Shown here: positions 7,921 through 15,160 of the stretch, piece after piece
Layout of the letters: each line of letters begins with the position of its first letter
Position numbering within the stretch: position 1 is the stretch's first letter
From: Firmicutes bacterium UBA5486
Lineage (GTDB): Bacteria > Bacillota > UBA4882 > UBA10575
Assembly: GCA_002427045.1 (NCBI GenBank)
Contig: DIPO01000064.1
Coordinates: forward strand, 15,943-37,262
DNA: 21,320 nt
Direction: 5' to 3'
Program-made: the position numbers and the translations under genes
Notes under the pieces: generated by a model
The model's database searches: none
The model's input: only the letters and a program-made list of their open reading frames with translations
Told to the model about the DNA's origin: nothing

Positions 7921-7951
7921 ATTACTATTTTTACAGTTCGCAACCTCTACC
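7921..7951 (-). ncRNA. Lysine-riboswitch (L-box) 5' fragment, apparently truncated
   Basis: On the minus strand the run GGTAGAGGTTGCGAACTG, then AAAAATAGTAAT, closely follows the conserved 5' part of lysine riboswitches (AGAGG-GCGAAC-AGUA). Only about 43 bases remain between it and the permease start at 7877, far less than a full lysine aptamer of about 170 bases needs, and I find no partner for its AGAGGT closing strand. I therefore read it as a remnant or a coincidental match, not a working switch. Confidence 0.35.
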
Positions 7952-8036
7952 ATCTATTCCTGCCACAAATAATCTCCACTAGGCAAACGTTAAGTAAAGA
8001 TTAAGTATTATCTGGTTTTCTTTATTTTAGGGAAAA

Positions 8037-8067
8037 GGGTTATGAGAATAAATTAAACTCATAACCC
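8037..8067 (-). terminator. Hairpin after the amino-acid binding-protein gene
   Basis: GGGTTATGAG (8037-8046) and CTCATAACCC (8058-8067) form a perfect 10-bp stem with an 11-base loop. Reading the minus strand, CCCTTTTCCC follows, a short U-tract. It lies 27 bp after the binding-protein stop, so transcription may partly stop here before the permease and ATPase genes. Confidence 0.6.
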
Positions 8068-8094
8068 TATATTTTTATAGAAAATGGATAAAGA

Positions 8095-8901
8095 CTACTT
8101 TGAGAGGACAGTAATATCTTCACCAAACCATTGGTTGGAGATCGCAGCTAGTTTTCCATCCTCAGCCATGGCATCGAGGGTTTCTTGAAACTTTTCCATT
8201 AACTTTTGGTCTTTTTTCCGGAAAGCAATTCCGTATTCTTCACTGGCTAGTGCTTCGTCCAGAACTGTATAGTTTTTGCTTTTTTGTTGAATATAAAAAC
8301 GGGCGACAATCTCATCCATTAGCACCACATCAAGGCCACCTTGTTCAAGATCCATAAGGGCAGTCATGTTTTCATCGAATTCTACTATTTCCGCTAATCC
8401 TGCTTTGAACTGTTCAGAGCCGTTTAAGGCATCTTTAGCACTGGAACCGGCTTGCAGTCCCAGTTTCTTTCCAGCAAAATCATTAAGGGAAGTAAAACCG
8501 GAGTCGGCTCTAACTACCAGTACTTGGCGGTTATTCATGTAGGGTTTACTAAAAAGCAGAGCCTGTTCACGCTCTGGGGTAATTGTTAACCCATTCCAAA
8601 TACAGTCGATATTTTTAGTGTTAAGCTCCTGTTCTTTCGCATCCCAGTTAATTGGCTGAAGTTTTAGATTAATACCAAGGCGGGAACAGACTTCTTTGGC
8701 AATATCAATATCAAAACCAACAATCTCGCCATTTTCATCTCTAAAACCCATTGGGGGAAAACTATCATCCAGTCCCAGTACAAATTCACCTTTCTTTTTT
8801 ACGTTTTCCCAAGAATTATCCTTCTGCGAAGTGCTACATCCGGAGAAGATTAAAACCAAGGCCGTAGCCAGAATAAAAGTAGATATAAGATGTTTTTTCA
8901 T
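8095..8901 (-). CDS. Polar amino-acid ABC transporter substrate-binding lipoprotein
   Basis: This is the surface-anchored binding protein for the amino-acid importer, 268 residues. The signal sequence ends in a lipobox, FSGC, with the lipid-modified Cys at residue 22. The mature part is a SBP_bac_3 domain with the expected features: FVLGLDDSFPPMGF, GFDIDIAKEV, the binding-site segment NGLTITPERE, and the second-lobe YGIAFRKKD near the end. GAGGAG lies about nine bases before the ATG. It is the first gene of the operon, and the hairpin behind it would let it be made in excess over the permease. The L-box-like fragment in the operon hints at a basic amino acid such as lysine, which is inference only. 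Confidence 0.94.
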   Translation of the reverse strand: MKKHLISTFILATALVLIFSGCSTSQKDNSWENVKKKGEFVLGLDDSFPPMGFRDENGEIVGFDIDIAKEVCSRLGINLKLQPINWDAKEQELNTKNIDCIWNGLTITPEREQALLFSKPYMNNRQVLVVRADSGFTSLNDFAGKKLGLQAGSSAKDALNGSEQFKAGLAEIVEFDENMTALMDLEQGGLDVVLMDEIVARFYIQQKSKNYTVLDEALASEEYGIAFRKKDQKLMEKFQETLDAMAEDGKLAAISNQWFGEDITVLSK

Positions 8902-8980
8902 AAATAATCACTCCTCTAGAATATATATTCACATGTAATTGTACTTGAAAGAGAAGGGATAGTAAAGGGCAAAAAAAAAT

Positions 8981-9047
8981 AGGTAGTCGCTCACGCCGGC
9001 CACATTAACATCACGCAGTGATTAAAATCAAAGCCGGGTGAGTCGGC
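8981..9047 (+). repeat. Family-1 hairpin repeat, copy A
   Basis: This 67-base unit begins AGGTAGTCGCTCACGCCGGC and ends AAAGCCGGGTGAGTCGGC. It matches copy B (6107-6173) in inverted orientation and at the same length. Its arms GTCGCTCACGCCGGC and GCCGGGTGAGTCGGC can pair with small bulges. A and B lie on either side of the amino-acid transporter operon. Confidence 0.85.
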
Positions 9048-9067
9048 AAGCTCCAGAGGCGCTTAAA

Positions 9068-9131
9068 TTGGTTGTTCACACCGACTTCCGCTGTACACGC
9101 CAGTGTTTTAATCAAGGTCGGGTGAATCAAC
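9068..9131 (+). repeat. Family-1 hairpin repeat, diverged tandem copy A'
   Basis: GGTTGTTCACACCGACTTCC at the left and AATCAAGGTCGGGTGAATCA at the right follow the pattern of copy A, 21 bp after it in the same orientation, with more differences. The terminal arms GTTGTTCAC and GTGAATCAAC still match each other as an inverted repeat, which suggests the fold is kept. Confidence 0.65.
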
Positions 9132-9170
9132 TAGGACTATTTTCTAGGTAGATAATAATTTATGTAACAT

Positions 9171-9198
9171 AAAAAAGAGCCCTGCTTCTAGGGCTCTT
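9171..9198 (-). terminator. trpB rho-independent terminator
   Basis: AAGAGCCCT (9175-9183) and AGGGCTCTT (9190-9198) form a perfect 9-bp stem with a 6-base loop. On the minus strand the stem runs straight into TTTTTT. It lies about 70 bp after the trpB stop codon. Confidence 0.85.
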
Positions 9199-9268
9199 AA
9201 ACAAAACAAAAATAAATGGTATTTAGTCATATTTTTAAGTAGTATATAAGTTTGTAAATATCCTAAAA

Positions 9269-10453
9269 TTATTTTCCAAGAATTTGAGCAACTTCAGCAA
9301 CATCCTTATCTCCGCGGCCGGAGAGACATATAATAATAGTTTGTTCCGGATCTAGCTTAGCAGCAAGTTTTAGAGCATAGGCAACTGCATGTGAACTTTC
9401 AATGGCGGGAATTATCCCTTCTACCTTAGAAAGTTTTATAAAGGCATCGATTGCTTCTTTGTCTGTAATTGTAACATATTGAGCCCGGCCACTATCTTTA
9501 TAAAAGGAGTGTTCCGGCCCAACTCCTGGATAATCAAGCCCGGCTGCAATGGAGTAAACCGGTAGGGGTTCACCCTGATCATCCTGGAGCAGATAACATT
9601 TAAAACCATGAATGATCCCTGGTGTTCCCTTAGTAATGGTGGCTGCATGGTCCGGAGTATTTAGGCCTTTACCAGCTGGTTCCACACCAATCATCTTAAC
9701 TTCCCGGTCATCGTAGAAAGGGGCAAAAAGACCAATTGAATTACTTCCTCCACCAACACAGGCGATCAGATAATCCGGGAGTTTTCCTTCTACTTCTAGA
9801 ATCTGCTCTTTGGCTTCAGTGCCAATCACGGATTGAAAATATTTAACCATCTCTGGATAGGGTTCAGGTCCAACAGCGGAACCCAGCATATAATAGGTGT
9901 CTTTGTAATTAAGAATTAAGTCATTCAGTGCTTCGTCAACCGCATCTTTTAAGGTTCTTGTTCCGGTTTTAACAGAAACCACCTTGGCGCCCAGAAGCTC
10001 CATACGAAAAACATTTAAGGCTTGTCGTCGTGTATCTTCTTCCCCCATATAGATAACACATTCCATTTCAAATAAGGCACAAGCTGTAGCTGTAGCTACT
10101 CCATGCTGTCCCGCACCAGTTTCGGCAATAATCCGTTTTTTTCCTAGGCGTTTTGCTAGCAGAACCTGGCCAATCGTGTTGTTAATTTTGTGGGCACCAG
10201 TATGGTTTAGATCTTCCCGCTTAAGATAGATCTTAGCTCCACCAATTTCACTGGTTAGTCGTTCGGCAAAATAGAGTGGACTTGGCCTTCCGACAAAATA
10301 CTTCAAGTAGTAGGCAAGTTCTTTCTGAAACTCCTCATCCTCTTTGAAGCGGTAAAACGCCTCTTTAACCTCATCTAACACTGGAATTAAAGTTTCGGGT
10401 ACAAAACGTCCTCCATAGGCACCAAAAAAACCTTTTTTGTCTGGTAAACTCAT
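9269..10453 (-). CDS. trpB: Tryptophan synthase beta chain
   Basis: This enzyme joins indole and L-serine to form L-tryptophan using pyridoxal phosphate, in the cytoplasm. It has 394 residues, the normal TrpB1 size. The PLP-binding lysine is Lys89 in HTGAHKINN, the catalytic glutamate is Glu111 in ETGAGQHG (111-118), and the phosphate-binding loop is GGGSN (234-238). The start ATG has GAGAGGAG nine bases upstream. A promoter (10511-10539) and a terminator (9171-9198) frame it as a single-gene unit. No trpA or other trp gene is nearby, so it either works with a TrpA encoded elsewhere or serves to salvage indole; the sequence does not decide. Confidence 0.96.
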   Translation of the reverse strand: MSLPDKKGFFGAYGGRFVPETLIPVLDEVKEAFYRFKEDEEFQKELAYYLKYFVGRPSPLYFAERLTSEIGGAKIYLKREDLNHTGAHKINNTIGQVLLAKRLGKKRIIAETGAGQHGVATATACALFEMECVIYMGEEDTRRQALNVFRMELLGAKVVSVKTGTRTLKDAVDEALNDLILNYKDTYYMLGSAVGPEPYPEMVKYFQSVIGTEAKEQILEVEGKLPDYLIACVGGGSNSIGLFAPFYDDREVKMIGVEPAGKGLNTPDHAATITKGTPGIIHGFKCYLLQDDQGEPLPVYSIAAGLDYPGVGPEHSFYKDSGRAQYVTITDKEAIDAFIKLSKVEGIIPAIESSHAVAYALKLAAKLDPEQTIIICLSGRGDKDVAEVAQILGK

Positions 10454-10510
10454 CTCATCTAACTCCTCTCAACTAATCTCAATACTAATCTATCATCAGT
10501 ATTAAAATTA

Positions 10511-10539
10511 ATCCTACCTTATTTACAAGCGGTGGTCAA
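10511..10539 (-). promoter_or_regulatory. trpB promoter
   Basis: On the minus strand TTGACC (10534-10539, one mismatch to the -35 consensus) and TAGGAT (10511-10516, two mismatches to the -10) are separated by 17 bases. A start near 10504 gives a leader of about 50 bases. I see no T-box or tryptophan-binding repeat in that leader. Confidence 0.55.
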
Positions 10540-10827
10540 GAGGGAAAATTAATAAATGAATACTGAGGAAATTGCATATTACTTTTCGTGGTCTATCGCG
10601 GGTTGCTTGTTATATGTAGCTTATGCAAGCTAGTTCCAATATTTCCTCCCTTCGTAAAATTTACGGCCTCGCTTATTTTAAATATTTAGTGAAATAAAAA
10701 ATTAGAAATTATTTAAAGGCATGTGTTACAATTTAAAGGGAAAATAGGAATAAGGTAGAATTAATTGCAACAATACGGTATATATAGTTTTGCAAGTCTA
10801 TTATTACTAAAGTAAGGAGATGATTAT
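10540..10827. other. Divergent intergenic region with a diverged family-2 repeat
   Basis: No gene was recognised. Around 10586-10635 TTCGTGGTCTATCGCGGGTT and ATGCAAGCTAGTT resemble CTCGTGTTGAATGCGAACGA and ATGCAAGCTAATT at 18803-18835, so it is probably a decayed repeat copy. A short palindrome, CGTAAAATTTACG, follows at about 10655. TATATATA at 10779-10786 could be a -10 box for the + gene, but no -35 fits well. Confidence 0.35.
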
Positions 10828-12096
10828 ATGTTCAACAAAAATTTCCAGACTGAAAAAGCCGGATTTTTACGAAACATTAAAAAAAGGGAAAAAGCAATAA
10901 TAGGAATAGTAATTTTTATACTTTTTCTCGTTGTTGTAAATGGAAATATGGATCGAAATGATGCAGGGTATTACAAGATAATCCAATATTTAAATGGTTC
11001 ATTAGAAGTAAGGGTTGAACCGGGGTATTTTATCAAATGGTTTGGAAAGGTAACTGCTTATCCACTTGCGGATACTTTGTACTACAGTAAGTGGCCGGAT
11101 GAGAGTAGAAAAGATCAGTCGGTTGATGTACGATTTACTGATGGTAGTATCGGATATGTAAGTATGAATGTAAGGTATACTTTACCTATGGACAAAGAAA
11201 ATATTTTAAGAATCCATAAAGTTTTTAGAAGTAATCATGCTTTTCAACTCGGGGCGATCGAACAAATGGCAATGCAGGCAGTCCAGCTGACCGCTTCGAT
11301 GATGACTGCAGAAGATTCTTATCGCAATAAGAGGCCGCAATTTATTCAGATGGTTACTGATCAAATTATGAATGGCCTATATGTTACAACTACAGAAAAG
11401 GTAAAATTAGAATCAGAAGGAGAGACTTTGGTACAGAAGATAGTTTATAACGATGATGGTAGCCCTAAGCGGCAGATTAGAGATTTGGAAAAATACAATG
11501 TTACTATTTCTCAGGTTAATGTTACCGACATAGATTATGAAAAGGCGGTTAATGACCAAATTTCAAAAAAACGGGAAGCTTCGATGGGGGCGGAGCTTGC
11601 GAAAGTAGAAGCGGAGAAGGCGCGTCAGGCAAGGGTACAGGCAGAAGAAGAAGGTAAAAGAAACGTAACCATTGCCCAGTATCTAGAGGAAGAGGAGAAA
11701 ATCAAAGCTATTACCCAAGCTACAAAGGATAAAGAGGTGGCTACTATTTCCGCCTTAAAAGAATTTGAAGTAGCAAAACTAGAAAAACAAAAACAAGAAA
11801 TTGAAGTCCAAAAAGCACAGATTGAAAAGAAAGCAATGATCGAACGTGCGGAGGCAGAAGCTCAGGCCAGGAAACTGGTGATGCAGGCTGATGGAGCCCT
11901 GGAAAAGAAACTCCAAGCTTATGTTGAAGTTCATAGAGCATGGGCCGAAGCTTATACTATGCAAAGGCCAACCCCAGACATTACCATTGGGGAAAAAGAG
12001 GGAAATCAGAATATGGCTCAAACTCTTATGGATTTACTTACCATTAAAACAGCCAAAGATCTTGCACTAGATATGTCTGTTCCTAAAGAAAAGTAA
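10828..12096 (+). CDS. SPFH/prohibitin-family (band 7) membrane protein
   Basis: A 422-residue membrane-anchored SPFH protein, distantly like prohibitins and HflK/HflC. A single N-terminal membrane segment (about residues 22-38, AIIGIVIFILFLVVVNG) is followed by the SPFH domain (about 42-240). A long charged, Ala/Glu/Lys-rich coiled coil spans about 241-374, and a short tail follows. Family members assemble into rings or cages at the membrane and modulate proteases or membrane domains. AAGGAG lies seven bases upstream of the ATG. It is not next to an NfeD, FtsH or HflC gene, so its partner is unknown. The next gene (+, 291 bp on) is a secreted metalloprotease, but nothing shows the two act together. 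Confidence 0.85.
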   Translation: MFNKNFQTEKAGFLRNIKKREKAIIGIVIFILFLVVVNGNMDRNDAGYYKIIQYLNGSLEVRVEPGYFIKWFGKVTAYPLADTLYYSKWPDESRKDQSVDVRFTDGSIGYVSMNVRYTLPMDKENILRIHKVFRSNHAFQLGAIEQMAMQAVQLTASMMTAEDSYRNKRPQFIQMVTDQIMNGLYVTTTEKVKLESEGETLVQKIVYNDDGSPKRQIRDLEKYNVTISQVNVTDIDYEKAVNDQISKKREASMGAELAKVEAEKARQARVQAEEEGKRNVTIAQYLEEEEKIKAITQATKDKEVATISALKEFEVAKLEKQKQEIEVQKAQIEKKAMIERAEAEAQARKLVMQADGALEKKLQAYVEVHRAWAEAYTMQRPTPDITIGEKEGNQNMAQTLMDLLTIKTAKDLALDMSVPKEK

Positions 12097-12316
12097 TTTG
12101 AAGTAGAATGAAAAATATCTGTTTGCTTTTGAGGCTTTGACCTAATCGTTTTCAATTACAGAAAATTGTAAGTAAACTAAAGGAGGATTTTATTCTGTGC
12201 ACAGTGTATTCCTATCTAATCTTTAAAAAAGAAAAAGAATAAGCGGTGATTAGTAACGGATTCAGTTATTATATTAGGACTTAAATAATTAACTATGAGA
12301 TTCCTTCCAAATACAG

Positions 12317-12322
12317 TATAAT
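12317..12322 (+). promoter_or_regulatory. Candidate -10 box of the metalloprotease gene
   Basis: A perfect TATAAT lies 66 bp upstream of the ATG. The best-placed -35 (TATGAG, 17 bases upstream) is poor. The remaining sequence between 12097 and 12387 contains AAAGGAGG (12179-12186) before a nine-codon ORF, but no recognised gene. Confidence 0.35.
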
Positions 12323-12387
12323 ATAAGCAATATTATAAATTATTGATTAACAAAAACTCTTAAAACAAATTAATTGGGAGGAAAGTT

Positions 12388-15021
12388 ATGAAAAAAGTTC
12401 CTGTTATCTTAGTACTGACTGTCTTTTTATTACTGATCCCGACATTTGCTGGTGCTGCTACAGATTGGAAAGCCTTAAAGACTGAGTATTTTACTGTTTT
12501 TTATCAACCTGGATTTGAGGAACAGGCCAAAGAGGTTTTGCAAACGCTGGAGTATTATCGGCCTGAGGTGGAGAAACTTACCGGTAACCGTCGATTACAT
12601 TTACCGGTGGTAATTAATGATCTTGGAATTATCACCAATGGTCAAGCAAGCCCGTATTTAAACTGGGTACAGCTTTTCTGGTATCCGCCGGAAGCGGGCT
12701 TAATTGGTACAGTAGAAGATTGGAATGCTATGGTAGCGGTGCATGAATATACTCATATTTTACAAATGACCAATGTAGGAAAAGGACCGCAGGTACTCTG
12801 TCGTCTTTTTGGCGATATCCTTTCCCCGAATGTATATATTCCTGGCTGGATGGTTGAAGGGATTACAGTCTATAGTGAATCCCGGCTCTGGGATTATCAA
12901 GGCCGGTTAAACGATGGGAAATATGATGCCTACATTGGAGCACGGGTAGCAGACGGACGTTTTCCCTCAATTGTCGATGCTACCTTTGATCCGTTTGAGT
13001 TTCAATTAGAAGGAATTTATACTTTTGGCGGTGTCTTCTTTAATTTTCTAGCCAAAGAATATGGAGAAGAAAAATTAACGGAGTTTTTTAATGCCCGCGG
13101 GTCATCCTGGGATTCTTTAGATAAGAACGCTAAAAAAGTATTTGGTAAGTCTTTTCCTCAATTATGGGAGGAATGGAAGTCCTACGAAAACGAGCGATTT
13201 AAAGATTTCTATATTGATGGGGAGCAGGTTACTAAGCACGGATGGAGCGTGAGCGATCCATTTATTGTTGAAGGAAGCGATGGTACGGGGAAGCTATACT
13301 ATAAAAAAACAAAGCAAGAAAAGACTGGGGTTAATAATGTTTTTTATTCAACAGAGATCATTGAAAGAAACCTGAGCACTCAGGAAGAGCAGGTGATTAT
13401 TTCTACGACTTCTTCATTTGTACTTCCTTTGAAAGTTACTAATAATAAATTATATTATGGTGTTTATGAACAAAAACCCGGGTACGCCAATGCGTGGTAC
13501 CAAGGGTATGGAGGGTACGCCCTGCTTCGGGAGAAGGATCTTGCTTCTGGTAAAGAGCAGTTGGTATTATCCGGAGAGATTAGAGCCTATGATCTGTTGC
13601 CGGATGGACGTATCTTGTATGCGGAGGCTAAAAGGGAGGGTTTTGGTTCCAAGGTTTACCTTTTTACTCCGGAAGAGGGTAGTGAGCTACTATACGATTT
13701 AGATTATTTAATTGATGAAATAGCAGTTGATGGTGAGCGGATTCTGTTTGTTGCCAGAGAAAGCAGGAAAAACACTGACTTGTTTCTCTTTTCTTTAGCT
13801 ACAGGAGAATTAAAACCGCTTATTAGCACACCTTATGCTGAATATGGTGTTTCGCTTTCAGGAGAACAAGTTTTTTTCCATGCTAATTACGACCAGATAT
13901 ATTCTATTTATTGCTACGATTTCTCGGATAATAAGGTTTACCAGATGACTACCGGGGGATATGCAACTTACCCGGTGTTTAATAAAGAAGAAGAAGATTT
14001 ATATTTTATTGGGTTAAATTCTTATGGTTTTGATTTTTACCGCAAAGCAGCTGTTTTTAATGAATATAAGTTACCAGAGGTGTCTCCGGAGGTCTGGCCG
14101 GAGCTTAGTTGGGAAGAACTAGACATACAAGAAGGAGGTTATTGGGAGAATGTAAAAACCTTGACTCCTAAGGTTATCTTACCTAATTATTATTTAGAAC
14201 AAGACAAAGAGGAAATAGGTTTAACCTTTTTGGGAAGTGATGCAGTGGGGAATCTCCCTCTATATCAGCTTGGGGTCAATTATGATCTTAAACAAAAAAA
14301 GTGGGGGCTTGATGCTACTTTTCAATTAAATTTCTTTCCTCCGTTAGGAATAGCCTTAGGCTATAATAGGAGTCAGGAACGTCCTTTTAATCTGGATGTA
14401 AACTATCCGCTTCTTGTTCGCCTTTCGCCGGGTGTTTCTCAGTTTACCCTCGGTTCTTCTGTAAATTACGGTCATGATCAGGGGACGGAGATAACTCCTT
14501 ATGCTTCACTTGGTTTTCAGTTCCCTAGAATGAGAGCCAGTTTTAACCTAGCGGTCCCAATAGAAGATAAATCCTGGGGTAATGATACTCAACGGATTGG
14601 CTATTATGGAGAATTAATGGTGGAGCAAAATTGTTTAGGTGGAGAACTGTTATTAAAGGCTGATGCTATTTATGATCCAGAGAATCAGGACAAGGTATTT
14701 CCACGGATTAGGGGTTATAGGAAAGCATTAACTGCTAAAAAGGGAGGGGTATATACCGCAGAGTATTCTAGGACGCTTCTTCCGGTCCGTAAAGGTTCCT
14801 GGTTTTTCAGGTCGTATTTAGAAGAGTTATGCACCTCCCTCTTTGTAGATGCTGCTGTTCCTACGGAAGGAAAGTATCAATTATCTTATGGGCTGGAATT
14901 ATATCAGGAGATCAAGATAGACTTTGGGCTGATGATTTTTATGATTAATCCGGGGATAGGGATCGGGTTTGATCATGATGGAAATTTCTTTACTGAGATA
15001 GTGCTCAAAGGCTGGATTTAA
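12388..15021 (+). CDS. Secreted gluzincin metalloprotease fused to beta-propeller and outer-membrane barrel
   Basis: An 877-residue exported protein in three parts. A Sec signal peptide (about residues 1-23, ending TFAGAA) leads into a peptidase-MA-like domain. There HEYTH (119-123) supplies two zinc ligands and the catalytic Glu, and Glu157 in GWMVEGITVY is the likely third ligand, the gluzincin spacing. Residues about 285-560 hold TolB/WD40-like repeats (for example RILYAEAKREGFGSKVYLF and ILFVARESRKNTDLFLF). From about 615 the sequence is alternating beta-strands with Gly/aromatic patterns, ending EIVLKGWI, consistent with an outer-membrane barrel. I infer an outer-membrane protease displayed on a propeller. 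AGGAGG variants precede the ATG. The substrate and the exact barrel family are unknown. Confidence 0.8.
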   Translation: MKKVPVILVLTVFLLLIPTFAGAATDWKALKTEYFTVFYQPGFEEQAKEVLQTLEYYRPEVEKLTGNRRLHLPVVINDLGIITNGQASPYLNWVQLFWYPPEAGLIGTVEDWNAMVAVHEYTHILQMTNVGKGPQVLCRLFGDILSPNVYIPGWMVEGITVYSESRLWDYQGRLNDGKYDAYIGARVADGRFPSIVDATFDPFEFQLEGIYTFGGVFFNFLAKEYGEEKLTEFFNARGSSWDSLDKNAKKVFGKSFPQLWEEWKSYENERFKDFYIDGEQVTKHGWSVSDPFIVEGSDGTGKLYYKKTKQEKTGVNNVFYSTEIIERNLSTQEEQVIISTTSSFVLPLKVTNNKLYYGVYEQKPGYANAWYQGYGGYALLREKDLASGKEQLVLSGEIRAYDLLPDGRILYAEAKREGFGSKVYLFTPEEGSELLYDLDYLIDEIAVDGERILFVARESRKNTDLFLFSLATGELKPLISTPYAEYGVSLSGEQVFFHANYDQIYSIYCYDFSDNKVYQMTTGGYATYPVFNKEEEDLYFIGLNSYGFDFYRKAAVFNEYKLPEVSPEVWPELSWEELDIQEGGYWENVKTLTPKVILPNYYLEQDKEEIGLTFLGSDAVGNLPLYQLGVNYDLKQKKWGLDATFQLNFFPPLGIALGYNRSQERPFNLDVNYPLLVRLSPGVSQFTLGSSVNYGHDQGTEITPYASLGFQFPRMRASFNLAVPIEDKSWGNDTQRIGYYGELMVEQNCLGGELLLKADAIYDPENQDKVFPRIRGYRKALTAKKGGVYTAEYSRTLLPVRKGSWFFRSYLEELCTSLFVDAAVPTEGKYQLSYGLELYQEIKIDFGLMIFMINPGIGIGFDHDGNFFTEIVLKGWI

Positions 15022-15049
15022 AAGTGATTATTTAGTGGGTGTCTGTAAA

Positions 15050-15092
15050 TAGCAGGGTAAACGCAAAAACCGGTGAACGCGTTACCCTGCTA
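15050..15092. repeat. Family-3 palindrome between convergent genes
   Basis: TAGCAGGGTAAACGC (15050-15064) pairs with GCGTTACCCTGCTA (15079-15092): 14 bp with one bulged A. It is not followed by a U-tract on either strand. The core AGGGTAAA...TTACCCTG and the flank TTAATAAGT recur at 18891-18945. It could act as a transcription barrier between the convergent genes, but its recurrence argues for a repeat. Confidence 0.6.
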
Positions 15093-15160
15093 TAGTATTA
15101 ATAAGTCATGGATTCGGGTATTATGACCGAATTGAAACTTTCAATTTAAAACGGTTATCA

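Noticed and set aside
10454..10465. Two-codon ATG-AGA-TGA ORF overlapping the trpB start
   Set aside because: It arises from the repeated GATGAG sequence, and the spacing to the ribosome binding site favours the real ATG.
10454..10510. T-box or tryptophan-responsive leader upstream of trpB
   Set aside because: No T-box motif, Trp-rich leader or repeated trinucleotide binding sites are present; the leader is only about 50 bases.
12179..12226. Nine-codon GTG ORF after AAAGGAGG
   Set aside because: Good ribosome binding site, but the peptide is too short to judge and no attenuator structure follows it.
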